A stretch of 64,000 nt of DNA, taken from the NCBI GenBank assembly GCA_963800475.1, contig CAWDAZ010000003.1, positions 248,001 to 312,000 on the forward strand, read 5' to 3'. Shown piece by piece: positions 37,688-45,578 of the stretch. The stretch's first letter is position 1. The number at the start of each line of letters is the position of its first letter. The notes beneath the pieces were generated by a model, which was given only the letters and a program-made list of their open reading frames with translations, was not told where the DNA came from and did not search any database. Made by a program: the position numbers and the translations under genes. The DNA comes from Palsa-465 sp963800475. GTDB taxonomy: Bacteria > Actinomycetota > Thermoleophilia > Solirubrobacterales > Solirubrobacteraceae.

Positions 37688-39288
37688 GTTCCCGATGCGG
37701 ATGCAGCCTCGCCGCGTGACTCGCGCGTGGCGACGCTCATCCCGTACTCGAGCGAGTCGACGAGCGCCTCCCACGAGGCCTCGATGACGTTCTCCGAGAC
37801 CCCGATCGAGCCCCACACCTGATCGCCGTCGGAGGAGTCGAGCAGCACGCGCGTCACCGCGCCCGTGCCCTTGTCCTCGTCGAGGATCCTGACCTTGAAG
37901 TTGACGAGATCGATGTCGCGCAGGTGCGGATGGATCTCGACGAGCGCCTCACGGAGCGCCCGGTCGAGCGCGTTCACGGGCCCGTTGCCCTCGGCTGTCT
38001 TCACAAACCGCTCGCCCCCCACCCAGATCTTGATCGTCGCCTCGGTCTCAACGCGGCCGTCGGCGCGCTTCTCGACGATCGCCCGCCACGACTCGAGCCG
38101 GAACAGCGGCTCGTACTCGCCGGTCTCGCGGCGCAGCAGCAGCTCGAAGGAGCCGTCGGCCGCCTCGAAGTGGTAGCCGAGGTGCTCGAGCTGCTTGACG
38201 CGCTCAGTGACGCGGGCGGCCTCCTGGTCGCCGAGCTCGATCCCGGCGTCCCGGGCCCGGGCGAGCACCGTGCCTTTGCCCGACAGCTCGGACACGAGCA
38301 GCTCGCGGCGGTTCCCGACCACCTCCGGTTCGATGTGCTCGAACGTCGCCGGGTCGACGTTCACGCCGGCGACGTGCATCCCGCCCTTGTGCGCGAACGC
38401 GTTGCGGCCGACGTACGGCTGGTCCGGGTCCGGGGTGAAGTTCAGGAGCTCGTCGAGGAAGTGGGCCGTGGCGGTGAGCTCCGACAGCTGCTCGCGGGTC
38501 AGGCACTCGTAGCCGAGCTTGAGCTGCAGGTTGGGGAGGATCGTGACCAGGTTCGCGTTACCGCATCGCTCGCCGTATCCGTTCATCGTGCCCTGCACGT
38601 GCGTCGCGCCGGCGCGGACGCCGGCGAGCGTGTTGGCGACGCCGCAGCCGGCGTCGTCGTGGCAGTGGATTCCGACCCGGACGCCGGTGGGCTCGAGTTC
38701 TCGAACGACGTCCGCCATCGCCGCCGCGATCCGGTCGGGGAGCGCCCCGCCGTTGGTGTCACAGCAGACGACGGTCTCGGCCCCCGCCCCGGCCGCCGCG
38801 CGCAGGCAGTCGAGCGCGTAACCGGAGTCGTCGGCGAACCCGTCGAAGAAGTGCTCGGCGTCGTAGATCACCCGCTTGCCCTCCGACACGAGGAACTCGA
38901 CCGACTCGCCGATCATCCGCAGGTTCTCGTCGCGGTCGACCCTGACGACCTTGTCGAGGTGCAGCGCCCAGCTCTTGCCGACGAGCGTGCAAACCGGCGC
39001 GAAGCACTCGGCCAGCACGCGGAGCGCCGCGTCCCGGTCCGCGGACGTGTCGCGCCGCCGGGTCATCCCGAACGCCGCGATCGCAGCGTGGCCCAGCCGT
39101 TCGCCGGCGAGCAGCTCGAACAGCTCGAGCTCCTTGGGGTTCGAGCTCGGAAACCCGGCCTCGATCAGGTCGATCCCGAGCGCGTCGAGACGGTGCACGA
39201 CGCGCACCTTCTCCTCGGCTGACAGCGACATGCCCTCGCCCTGCATTCCGTCGCGCAGGGTGGTGTCGTAGGTCTCGATCCGGCTCAC
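37684..39288 (-). CDS. cimA: (R)-citramalate synthase CimA
   Basis: 534 residues. HMG-CoA-lyase-like TIM barrel with the C-terminal LeuA allosteric domain. It condenses pyruvate with acetyl-CoA to citramalate, a threonine-independent route to 2-oxobutyrate for isoleucine. Motifs: YDTTLRDGMQGEGMSLS, the metal-binding HxH in GIHCHDDAGCGVANT, NGYGERCGNANL and NAFAHKGGMHVAG. The GMQGEG version of DGxQ and the HCHDDAGCG region fit CimA and not LeuA, which is encoded separately in this window. Its citramalate would be processed by the LeuCD and LeuB of the same cluster, which explains the location. Confidence 0.92.
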   Translation of the reverse strand: MSRIETYDTTLRDGMQGEGMSLSAEEKVRVVHRLDALGIDLIEAGFPSSNPKELELFELLAGERLGHAAIAAFGMTRRRDTSADRDAALRVLAECFAPVCTLVGKSWALHLDKVVRVDRDENLRMIGESVEFLVSEGKRVIYDAEHFFDGFADDSGYALDCLRAAAGAGAETVVCCDTNGGALPDRIAAAMADVVRELEPTGVRVGIHCHDDAGCGVANTLAGVRAGATHVQGTMNGYGERCGNANLVTILPNLQLKLGYECLTREQLSELTATAHFLDELLNFTPDPDQPYVGRNAFAHKGGMHVAGVNVDPATFEHIEPEVVGNRRELLVSELSGKGTVLARARDAGIELGDQEAARVTERVKQLEHLGYHFEAADGSFELLLRRETGEYEPLFRLESWRAIVEKRADGRVETEATIKIWVGGERFVKTAEGNGPVNALDRALREALVEIHPHLRDIDLVNFKVRILDEDKGTGAVTRVLLDSSDGDQVWGSIGVSENVIEASWEALVDSLEYGMSVATRESRGEAASASGT

Positions 39289-39297
39289 GGCCGGTCC

Positions 39298-40254
39298 CTA
39301 CCCAGACTTCGCGGCGCCGGCCGGCTGTCCGGACGGCAGCTCGACCAGGTCGAGCCACTCCGCGTAGCGCGGCTCGCGCCCGCGGATCGCCGCGTCGTAG
39401 ACCCGCTGCAGCTCGCGGGTGATCGGCCCGGGCTGACCGGTCCCGACGGCGTGATCGTCGATCTCGCGGACCGGCACGACCTCGGCTGCGGTCCCGCTCA
39501 GGAACACCTCGTCCGCGAGGTACAGCTCGGCGCGTGCCACCTCGCGCTCGACGATCTCCACCCCGAGGTCGGTCGCGATCTGGATGATCGACTTGCGCGT
39601 GATCCCGTCGAGGATCGCCGCGGTGTGCCCGGGAGTGGCGATCTTGCCGTCGCTCACGAGGTACACGTTCTCGCCCGAGCCCTCGCACACGAAGCCCTGG
39701 TGGTTGAGCAGGATCGCCTCCTGGTAGCCGGCCTTCGACGCCTCAATCTTTGCCAGCACGCTGTTCAGGTACTGGCCGCTGGCCTTCGCGTGCGGGATCA
39801 GCGCGTCGTGCGGGATCCGCCGCCAGCTCGCGACCTTCGCGCGGATCCCCTCGCGCTTGCCCTCCTCGCCTAGGTACGCGCCCCACGGCCACGCGGCGAT
39901 CGCGACTTCGACCGGCGCGTCGAGCGGGAACAGTCCCATCTGGCCGTAACCGCGGAACGCGAGCGGGCGGATGTAGCACTCGCGCAGCTCGTTGGCGGCG
40001 ACCAGCTCGTGGATGGCGGCGCGCAGCTCCTCGAGCGTGTACGGGATCGGCATGTAATAGAGCTCCGCGGACTTGAACAGCCGCTCGAGGTGCTCGCGGT
40101 TGCGGAAGATCGCCGGTCCGCGCTCCGTCTCGTAGGCCCGGATCCCCTCGAACACCCCGGTGCCGTAGTGCAGGCCGTGCGTGAGTACGTGGACCTTGGC
40201 GTCCTCCCAGGCAACGAGCTCTCCGTTGTGCCAGATCAGATCCGCTTGCTCCAC
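39298..40254 (-). CDS. ilvE: Branched-chain amino acid aminotransferase IlvE
   Basis: 318 residues. Fold-type IV PLP enzyme for the last step of leucine, isoleucine and valine synthesis. Visible: GTGVFEGIRAYETERG, RLFKSAELYYMPIPYT, the Schiff-base lysine in HAKASGQYLNS, NHQGFVCEGSGENVY and VFLSGTAAEV. It is the short, bacterial class I type. The GTG start at 40254 has a good AAGGAG ribosome binding site 5 nt upstream and lies 9 nt after leuB. Confidence 0.95.
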   Translation of the reverse strand: MEQADLIWHNGELVAWEDAKVHVLTHGLHYGTGVFEGIRAYETERGPAIFRNREHLERLFKSAELYYMPIPYTLEELRAAIHELVAANELRECYIRPLAFRGYGQMGLFPLDAPVEVAIAAWPWGAYLGEEGKREGIRAKVASWRRIPHDALIPHAKASGQYLNSVLAKIEASKAGYQEAILLNHQGFVCEGSGENVYLVSDGKIATPGHTAAILDGITRKSIIQIATDLGVEIVEREVARAELYLADEVFLSGTAAEVVPVREIDDHAVGTGQPGPITRELQRVYDAAIRGREPRYAEWLDLVELPSGQPAGAAKSG

Positions 40255-40263
40255 GACTGCTCC

Positions 40264-41295
40264 TTATAGGTGGTTGAGGACCGCCCGGGTGGCCTCGGCA
40301 GTTGTGGCGCTGCCCCCCAGGTCCGCGGTGCGCAGACCCTCGGCCAGCGCCCGATCAACGGCCGATTCTATCGCCGCCGCCTCTGTTTCCATGCCAAATC
40401 CGTGTCGCAGCATCAGCGCGCCGGACAGGAACATCGCCAGCGGGTTCGCAGCGCCCGTACCGGCGATGTCCGGGGCCGAGCCGTGCACGGGCTCGAACAT
40501 GCCCGGGTGCCCCTGCTCCCCGAGCGACGCGCTCGGGAGCATCCCGATCGAGCCCGTGAGCATCGCCGCCTCGTCGCTGAGGATGTCGCCGAACATGTTC
40601 TCGGTGAGGATCACGTCGAAGTGGCGTGGGGCGGCGATCAGCTGCATCGCCGCGTTGTCGACGAGCAGGTGCTCGAGCTCGATGTTCGGGTACTGCGCGC
40701 TGTGGACCTCGCGGACTACCTCTCGCCACAGGCGGCTGGTCTCGAGCACGTTCGCCTTGTCGACGCTGGTCACGCGCGATCGGGCGGCGCCGAACGCGAC
40801 CCGCGCGATCCGCTCGATCTCCACGCGCGTATAGACGCACGCGTCCGACGCGGACTCGTCGGTGCGCGTCTTGTCGCCGAAGTAGATCCCGCCGGTCAGC
40901 TCGCGGACGACGATCAGGTCGGTGCGCTCGATCAGCTCGCGCTTCAGCGGGCTCGAGTCGTACAGCGCCGGCACCGGCCTGACGGGCCGCAGGTTCGCGA
41001 ACAGCCCGAGGCCCTTGCGCAGCCCCAGCAGCCCCTGCTCGGGACGCGGGCTCGACGGGTCGGTGGAGTCCCATTTGGGCCCGCCGACGGCGGCCAGCAG
41101 CACCGCGTCGGAGCCCCGGCAGAGCTCGAGCGTGTCGTCGGTGAGCGCGGTCCCGTGGGCGTCGATCGACGCCCCGCCGACGAGCCGCTCCTCGAACTCG
41201 AAGTCGGCGCCGACGGCGCGCAGCACTTCGAGGGCCGGCCCGATGATCTCGGGGCCGATGCCGTCGCCTGGCAGCAGGATCACGCGCGGAGCCAT
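40264..41295 (-). CDS. leuB: 3-isopropylmalate dehydrogenase LeuB
   Basis: 343 residues. It oxidises and decarboxylates 3-isopropylmalate (and probably beta-methylmalate made via citramalate). Motifs: LLPGDGIGPEI, the LeuB-specific LRKGLGLFANLRPVRP, ELTGGIYFGDK, SVDKANVLETSRLWREVV, and the NAD site EPVHGSAPDIAGTGAANP. The ATG at 41295 (MAPRVILLPGD) is used; a GTG 12 nt upstream also exists. It begins 46 nt after the stop of the secreted Ig-like gene. Confidence 0.95.
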   Translation of the reverse strand: MAPRVILLPGDGIGPEIIGPALEVLRAVGADFEFEERLVGGASIDAHGTALTDDTLELCRGSDAVLLAAVGGPKWDSTDPSSPRPEQGLLGLRKGLGLFANLRPVRPVPALYDSSPLKRELIERTDLIVVRELTGGIYFGDKTRTDESASDACVYTRVEIERIARVAFGAARSRVTSVDKANVLETSRLWREVVREVHSAQYPNIELEHLLVDNAAMQLIAAPRHFDVILTENMFGDILSDEAAMLTGSIGMLPSASLGEQGHPGMFEPVHGSAPDIAGTGAANPLAMFLSGALMLRHGFGMETEAAAIESAVDRALAEGLRTADLGGSATTAEATRAVLNHL

Positions 41296-41341
41296 CGGGG
41301 GCGGCACGGTAGCGGAAGGGCGCCGTCCGGGCGCGGCGTTG

Positions 41342-42391
41342 CTACCGCCTGATCTGCAGAACCAGGGACTTGACCAGGTCCGGCTGGCCGCGGTAGCCGG
41401 TGTACAGCACCAGCAGCTGAAGCGTCGCGTGCGCGTGATCGCGGAGCAGCAGCTCGCCCGCCTGACTCAGTGGGACGCGCACCTGGAGCGTCTGCTGGTG
41501 GTAGGCAACGAGATGCGCGCTTCCAAACACGAAGCTCCCGTTCGGCGGGTGGACCACGTCGGCCGCCAGCGTGTCGGCCGACAGCGCGAAGCTCCGGAAG
41601 GCAGCGGTGCTCAACACATCCACGCTTCCGGGGCTGTACACCGTCACCTCCAGCGTCACGACCCCGCCGCGGTGGGCGACGATATGGGAGACGACCGGCG
41701 CGGGAACCACCCGGTAGGTGACGCTGTTCGATGAGGTCTGCCCGTCCTGGCTGGTCGCGGTGACCGTGAACGTGTGCGATCCGAGCGTCGAGGTATCGAT
41801 CGGCGCTCCCGATCCCTGGGCGTTCTGGTCGGCGCACGAGGTCAGGCCGGGACCCCCGGTTCCATCAGTGCACAGGTACCACGAGTTCAGTGCCTGTCCC
41901 TGGGCGTACACCGCGCGCTTGGTCGGGAGCGGCAACCAGACCACCGGCGGCGCCGCGACCGTATAGGTGACGCTCGAGCTCGCGGTCGAGCCATCGTCGT
42001 ACTGGGCGGTGACGACGAAGGTGTGCGGCCCGGGGGTCGAGGTGTCGAGTGGCCCCCCCGACGAGTTTCCGCTTTGGTCGGTGCACGAGGAGGCCGAGTA
42101 GCCGTTGGCGTCCGGCATGCACTCGAACGAGGAACTGGCGGTGGCGTTCTGTTGATAGAGGGCGCCGCTGCTGGGGGCGGAGATCGACACGTTCGGCGAA
42201 GTCGTGTCTGCCACGGCGGGCGCGGCGGCAAGCAATCCGCCGAGAACCGCAGCGGCTAGCGCGCAGCCGAGGCGACCATGTTCAAACGCACGTATTCGAG
42301 GGCGAACGGCTCCGCGCAGCGCTCGAGCACGCGATCGATGAACTGGTCGCGGAGCTGCTCGGGAAGCGGATCGAGATGCCGTACGAGACAT
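41342..42391 (-). CDS. Secreted Ig-like/HYR-type repeat protein, start uncertain
   Basis: About 350 residues. A long basic N-region, a hydrophobic core (LGCALAAAVLGGLLAAAPAVA) and a signal cleavage before DTTSPNVSIS. Two homologous modules of about 75 residues follow, each with a paired Cys (ECMPDANGYSASSC and LCTDGTGGPGLTSC) and DTSTxGxHTFxVTA, resembling Ig-like/HYR repeats; a C-terminal all-beta domain closes the protein. The true start is unclear: from the methyltransferase stop (42256) back to 42391 the two genes share sequence in different frames, and no ATG or GTG lies near the signal peptide. The ATG at 42391 gives a 136-bp overlap. Function unknown; extracellular. Confidence 0.6.
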   Translation of the reverse strand: MSRTASRSASRAAPRPVHRSRARALRGAVRPRIRAFEHGRLGCALAAAVLGGLLAAAPAVADTTSPNVSISAPSSGALYQQNATASSSFECMPDANGYSASSCTDQSGNSSGGPLDTSTPGPHTFVVTAQYDDGSTASSSVTYTVAAPPVVWLPLPTKRAVYAQGQALNSWYLCTDGTGGPGLTSCADQNAQGSGAPIDTSTLGSHTFTVTATSQDGQTSSNSVTYRVVPAPVVSHIVAHRGGVVTLEVTVYSPGSVDVLSTAAFRSFALSADTLAADVVHPPNGSFVFGSAHLVAYHQQTLQVRVPLSQAGELLLRDHAHATLQLLVLYTGYRGQPDLVKSLVLQIRR

Positions 42392-43026
42392 ACCGTCTGA
42401 ATGAACGCACGAGGAGCCCCAGGACTTACACACTTATTTTCGGTCCAGCACGAGACGTCCTCGAAGCCCGCGTTTTGCAGGCGCTGCTCGGTGTCCACTG
42501 CGGTCGCGTAGTTCCACGGGCGCTTCCAGTCGGCGAAGTGCGGCGCGAACGGCTGCTCGGCGGCAACCGCGTCGGCCGTCGTCCGGAATGCGTCGATGTT
42601 CCCGAACCCGCCGCACTGCGCGACCAGGCGTCCGCCCGGCTTCAGCGCCTGGTGCAACGCCTCGAACAGCCGGTCGTGGTCGTGGATCCAGTGGAAGGTC
42701 GCGTTCGAGAACGCGAGGTCGACGGGCTCCGGGAGCTCGAGCTCGACCAGGTCCTGGCAAAGGATCGTGGCCTGCCCGCCGAGCGCGTCGCGGGCGTGCT
42801 CGGCCATCGACGGCGCGACGTCGACCCCGTACACCCGGCCGCGGGGAAGGCGCCGGATCAGCTCGACCGTGACCCGGCCGCTGCCGCAGCCGGCGTCGAG
42901 CACGACCTCGTCTCCGGCCAGCCGCGTGCGATCGAGCTGCTCGAGCGCCCACACGAGTTGGACGTCGCCGGACACGCGGTCGTACGTCGCCGCGTCCCAG
43001 TCGCGCGATCCGGGAGCGCCGCTCAC
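42256..43026 (-). CDS. SAM-dependent methyltransferase, trans-aconitate methyltransferase-like
   Basis: 256 residues. Class I Rossmann methyltransferase: SAM motif VVLDAGCGSGRVTVE, acidic loop VYGVDVAPSM, DLVELELPEPVDLAFSNATFHWI and KPGGRLVAQCGG. The N-terminal WDAATYDRVSGDVQ and the overall plan resemble the Tam group, which methylates trans-aconitate (and in yeast isopropylmalate). It overlaps leuD by 4 bp (GTGA), so a role in disposing of aconitate-like side products of LeuCD is an attractive inference. The exact substrate is not shown. Confidence 0.8.
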   Translation of the reverse strand: MSGAPGSRDWDAATYDRVSGDVQLVWALEQLDRTRLAGDEVVLDAGCGSGRVTVELIRRLPRGRVYGVDVAPSMAEHARDALGGQATILCQDLVELELPEPVDLAFSNATFHWIHDHDRLFEALHQALKPGGRLVAQCGGFGNIDAFRTTADAVAAEQPFAPHFADWKRPWNYATAVDTEQRLQNAGFEDVSCWTENKCVSPGAPRAFIQTVCLVRHLDPLPEQLRDQFIDRVLERCAEPFALEYVRLNMVASAAR

Positions 43027-43583
43027 AGCGCGGTGGTGACCGGCCCTGGACGCTCCCGATCGTGCTCGTAGCCGGCGATCGCCTGCTCCTGCGCGAGCGT
43101 CAGCCCGATGTCGTCGAGGCCGTTGAGCAGCCGGTGCTTGATGTCCGGGTCGATCTCGAACCGCGCGCTGCCTCCCGGCCACCTGACCTCCTGGGCAAGG
43201 AGATCGATTTGTGCTTCGCCCGCTTCCGCGATCGCGGCACAGTCGGCGGCGTGCAGCTCGACCGGGAGCAGGCCGATCTTCGTGCAGTTCGAGCGGAAGA
43301 TGTCGGCGAAACTCGGCGCGACGATCGCCTGGAAGCCGTAGTCCTCGAGCGCCCACGGCGCGTGCTCGCGGCTCGAGCCGCAGCCGAAGTTGCGTCCGGC
43401 GACGAGGATCGGATTGACCGGCAGCTCCCAGTCCGGCTCCTTGGCCCAGTCGTAGAACAGGAATTCCCCGAAGCCCGTCCGCTCGACGCGCTTGAGGAAC
43501 TGCTTGGGGATGATCTGGTCGGTGTCGACGTCGTCGCGCTTCAGCACCGACACGCGACCGGTGATCGTCTCGATCGCCCTCAC
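43023..43583 (-). CDS. leuD: 3-isopropylmalate dehydratase small subunit LeuD
   Basis: 186 residues, standard length. The swivelling domain of the isopropylmalate isomerase. Motifs RDDVDTDQIIPKQFLKRV and AGRNFGCGSSREHAPWAL are the family signatures. The start codon is a GTG overlapping the leuC stop by 4 bp. It works as a heterodimer with LeuC and, with CimA in the cluster, probably also isomerises citramalate. Confidence 0.96.
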   Translation of the reverse strand: MRAIETITGRVSVLKRDDVDTDQIIPKQFLKRVERTGFGEFLFYDWAKEPDWELPVNPILVAGRNFGCGSSREHAPWALEDYGFQAIVAPSFADIFRSNCTKIGLLPVELHAADCAAIAEAGEAQIDLLAQEVRWPGGSARFEIDPDIKHRLLNGLDDIGLTLAQEQAIAGYEHDRERPGPVTTAL

Positions 43584-44938
43584 GATTCCCACCTCCTGAT
43601 GTCGACGAAGCGGCCTTCGATCGCCGCGGCCGCGGCCATCTGCGGCGAGACCAGGTGCGACCGGGCGCCGCGTCCCTGCCGGCCCTCGAAGTTGCGGTTC
43701 GAGGTCGATGCCACCCGCTCTTGCGGAGACGCGATGTCGGGGTTCATGCCGAGGCACATCGAGCAGCCGGCGCCCCGCCAGTCGAACCCGGCCTTCGTGA
43801 ACAGCTGATCGAGGCCCTCGCTCTCGGCCTGCGCCTTCACCTGCCGCGAGCCCGGGACGACCATCGCGTACACCCCGTCGGCGACCTTGCGGCCGTCGAT
43901 CACTTCGGCGGCGGCCCGCAGGTCCCCGATCCGCGAGTTCGTGCACGACCCGATGAACACCCGGTCGAGCTTGATCTCCTCGATCGGCGTGCCCGCCCGC
44001 AGGCCCATGTATTCGAGCGCGCGCTCGTCCTGCTCGGTCTGCGGCTCGGGCACCGCCTCGGTGACGGGCACCACCATCCCCGGGTTCGTTCCCCAGGTCA
44101 CCATCGGGCTGAGGGCCTCGGCGTCGACAACCAACTCGTGATCGAACTCGGCGCTGTGGTCGGTCTTGAGCGAGCGCCACGCGTCGGGCACTTCGTCGGG
44201 GGCGCCGGGCCGCCCGAGCACCCACTCGAACGTCGTGTCGTCGGGGGCGATCATGCCGGCGCGCCCGCCGGCCTCGATCGTCATGTTGCAGACCGTCATC
44301 CGCCCCTCCATCGACAGCGACTCGATCGCGGGACCGGCGTACTCGACCACGTGGCCGGTAGCGCCGTCGACGCCCATCTGGCCGATCGTCGCGAGGATCA
44401 GATCCTTGGCGGTGACGCCGTAGGCCAGGTCACCCCGGTAGTGGATCCGCATCGAGCGCGGCCGCGACTGCACCATGCACTGGGTCGCCAGCACGTGCTC
44501 GACCTCGCTCGTGCCGATCCCGAACGCGAGCGCGCCGAACGCTCCGTGCGTGGCGGTGTGGGAGTCCCCGCACACGATCGTCATCCCGGGCTGTGTGACG
44601 CCCAGCTCGGGGCCGATCACGTGCACGATCCCCTGCTTGTCCGAGCCCAGCGAGTAGACCGGGACTCCGAACTCCTCGCAGTTGCGCTCGAGCGTCTCGA
44701 CCTGCACTCGTGAGAGCTCGTCCTTGATCCGTGCGGCCACCGGGGTGCCGTCGGTGGGCACGTTGTGGTCCGCGGTCGCCAGCGTGCGATCCGGCCGCCG
44801 CACCCGGCGCCCGGCGAGCCGAAGCCCGTCGAAGGCCTGCGGACTCGTGACCTCGTGGACGAGGTGCAGGTCGATGTACAGGAGGCCGGGCGCCACCTCG
44901 TGGGCGTCCCAGATCTTGTCGAACAGCGTTCTCGGCAT
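43580..44938 (-). CDS. leuC: 3-isopropylmalate dehydratase large subunit LeuC
   Basis: 452 residues. Aconitase-family enzyme with a 4Fe-4S cluster bound by three Cys: one in FIGSCTNSR and two in GAGCSMCLGMNPD. It interconverts 2- and 3-isopropylmalate. Other marks: MPRTLFDKIWDAH start, VCGDSHTATHGAFGALAFGIG and NRNFEGRQG. It starts 2 nt after the XRE-cupin regulator stop, so the regulator and leuCD form one transcript. Confidence 0.97.
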   Translation of the reverse strand: MPRTLFDKIWDAHEVAPGLLYIDLHLVHEVTSPQAFDGLRLAGRRVRRPDRTLATADHNVPTDGTPVAARIKDELSRVQVETLERNCEEFGVPVYSLGSDKQGIVHVIGPELGVTQPGMTIVCGDSHTATHGAFGALAFGIGTSEVEHVLATQCMVQSRPRSMRIHYRGDLAYGVTAKDLILATIGQMGVDGATGHVVEYAGPAIESLSMEGRMTVCNMTIEAGGRAGMIAPDDTTFEWVLGRPGAPDEVPDAWRSLKTDHSAEFDHELVVDAEALSPMVTWGTNPGMVVPVTEAVPEPQTEQDERALEYMGLRAGTPIEEIKLDRVFIGSCTNSRIGDLRAAAEVIDGRKVADGVYAMVVPGSRQVKAQAESEGLDQLFTKAGFDWRGAGCSMCLGMNPDIASPQERVASTSNRNFEGRQGRGARSHLVSPQMAAAAAIEGRFVDIRRWES

Positions 44939-44940
44939 CC

Positions 44941-45528
44941 TCAGCTCCTTCGCAGGCCCGCGCTGACAACCGCCAGCAGGACCGCCTCGTCGTCGCCTGG
45001 GTTCTCGAAGTGATGCGGCAGGTCGGCGTCGAACGTCACGCAGTCACCGGCCGCAAGCTGGTGGCGCTGCCCGTCGCAGATCAGCACGACCGTGCCCGAC
45101 TCGACCAGCGCCGTCTCGCGACTGCCGGGTTCGTGCATCGGCGGGTCGCCGGGCCCGCCGGTGACGGCCCCGCCGGCGAGCGTGTGCCGCGACAGCTCGG
45201 CGCGCTGACCGGGAAGCGGCGGTGTCAGAACCTCGTAGCTGTGGCCGTGCGCGGTCGACGGACCCGTGCGCCGCTCGGCGCGCCGGACTACGGTGACGGC
45301 CCCGTCCTCATCGAGCCGCAGCAGCTGCGAGAGGCGCAGCTCGAGCCCTTCGGCGATCCGGCCCGCGACCTGGAGGGTCGGGCTGGTCTCGCCGCGCTCG
45401 ACCTGGGAGAGCATCGGCGCGCTCACCCCCGAGCGCTCGGCGAGATCTCGCAGCGACAGCTCCATCGCCTCGCGCAGCGCCCGGATCCGCGGGCCGAGCG
45501 CGACCACCGGTGTGTCGACAGTCGTCAT
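44941..45528 (-). CDS. XRE-family regulator with C-terminal cupin domain
   Basis: 195 residues. N-terminal helix-turn-helix of the XRE/lambda type (about residues 12-66: RIRALREAMELSLRDLAERSGVSAPMLSQVERGE) and a C-terminal cupin (about 110-190; PGSRETALVESGTVVLICDG, DADLPHHFENPG). This layout binds small ligands and represses or activates neighbouring genes. It is transcribed with leuC, 2 nt apart, and divergent from a patatin gene; control of the leu operon is a reasonable inference. The ATG at 45528 is preceded 8 nt upstream by TAGCGT. Confidence 0.9.
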   Translation of the reverse strand: MTTVDTPVVALGPRIRALREAMELSLRDLAERSGVSAPMLSQVERGETSPTLQVAGRIAEGLELRLSQLLRLDEDGAVTVVRRAERRTGPSTAHGHSYEVLTPPLPGQRAELSRHTLAGGAVTGGPGDPPMHEPGSRETALVESGTVVLICDGQRHQLAAGDCVTFDADLPHHFENPGDDEAVLLAVVSAGLRRS

Positions 45529-45578
45529 ACAAGCGTACGCTATCACGTACAGCGGTCCGCCGCCGCTAGCCTGATCCG
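45529..45578. promoter_or_regulatory. Divergent promoter/operator between XRE regulator and patatin gene
   Basis: 50 bp holding a perfect 10-bp palindrome AGCGTACGCT (45532-45541), a second CGTAC at 45546-45550, a leftward -10 TAGCGT (45537-45542) 8 nt before the regulator ATG and a rightward -10 TAGCCT (45567-45572) 6 nt before the patatin ATG. The palindrome overlaps the leftward -10, as expected for an autoregulatory operator. Confidence 0.5.
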
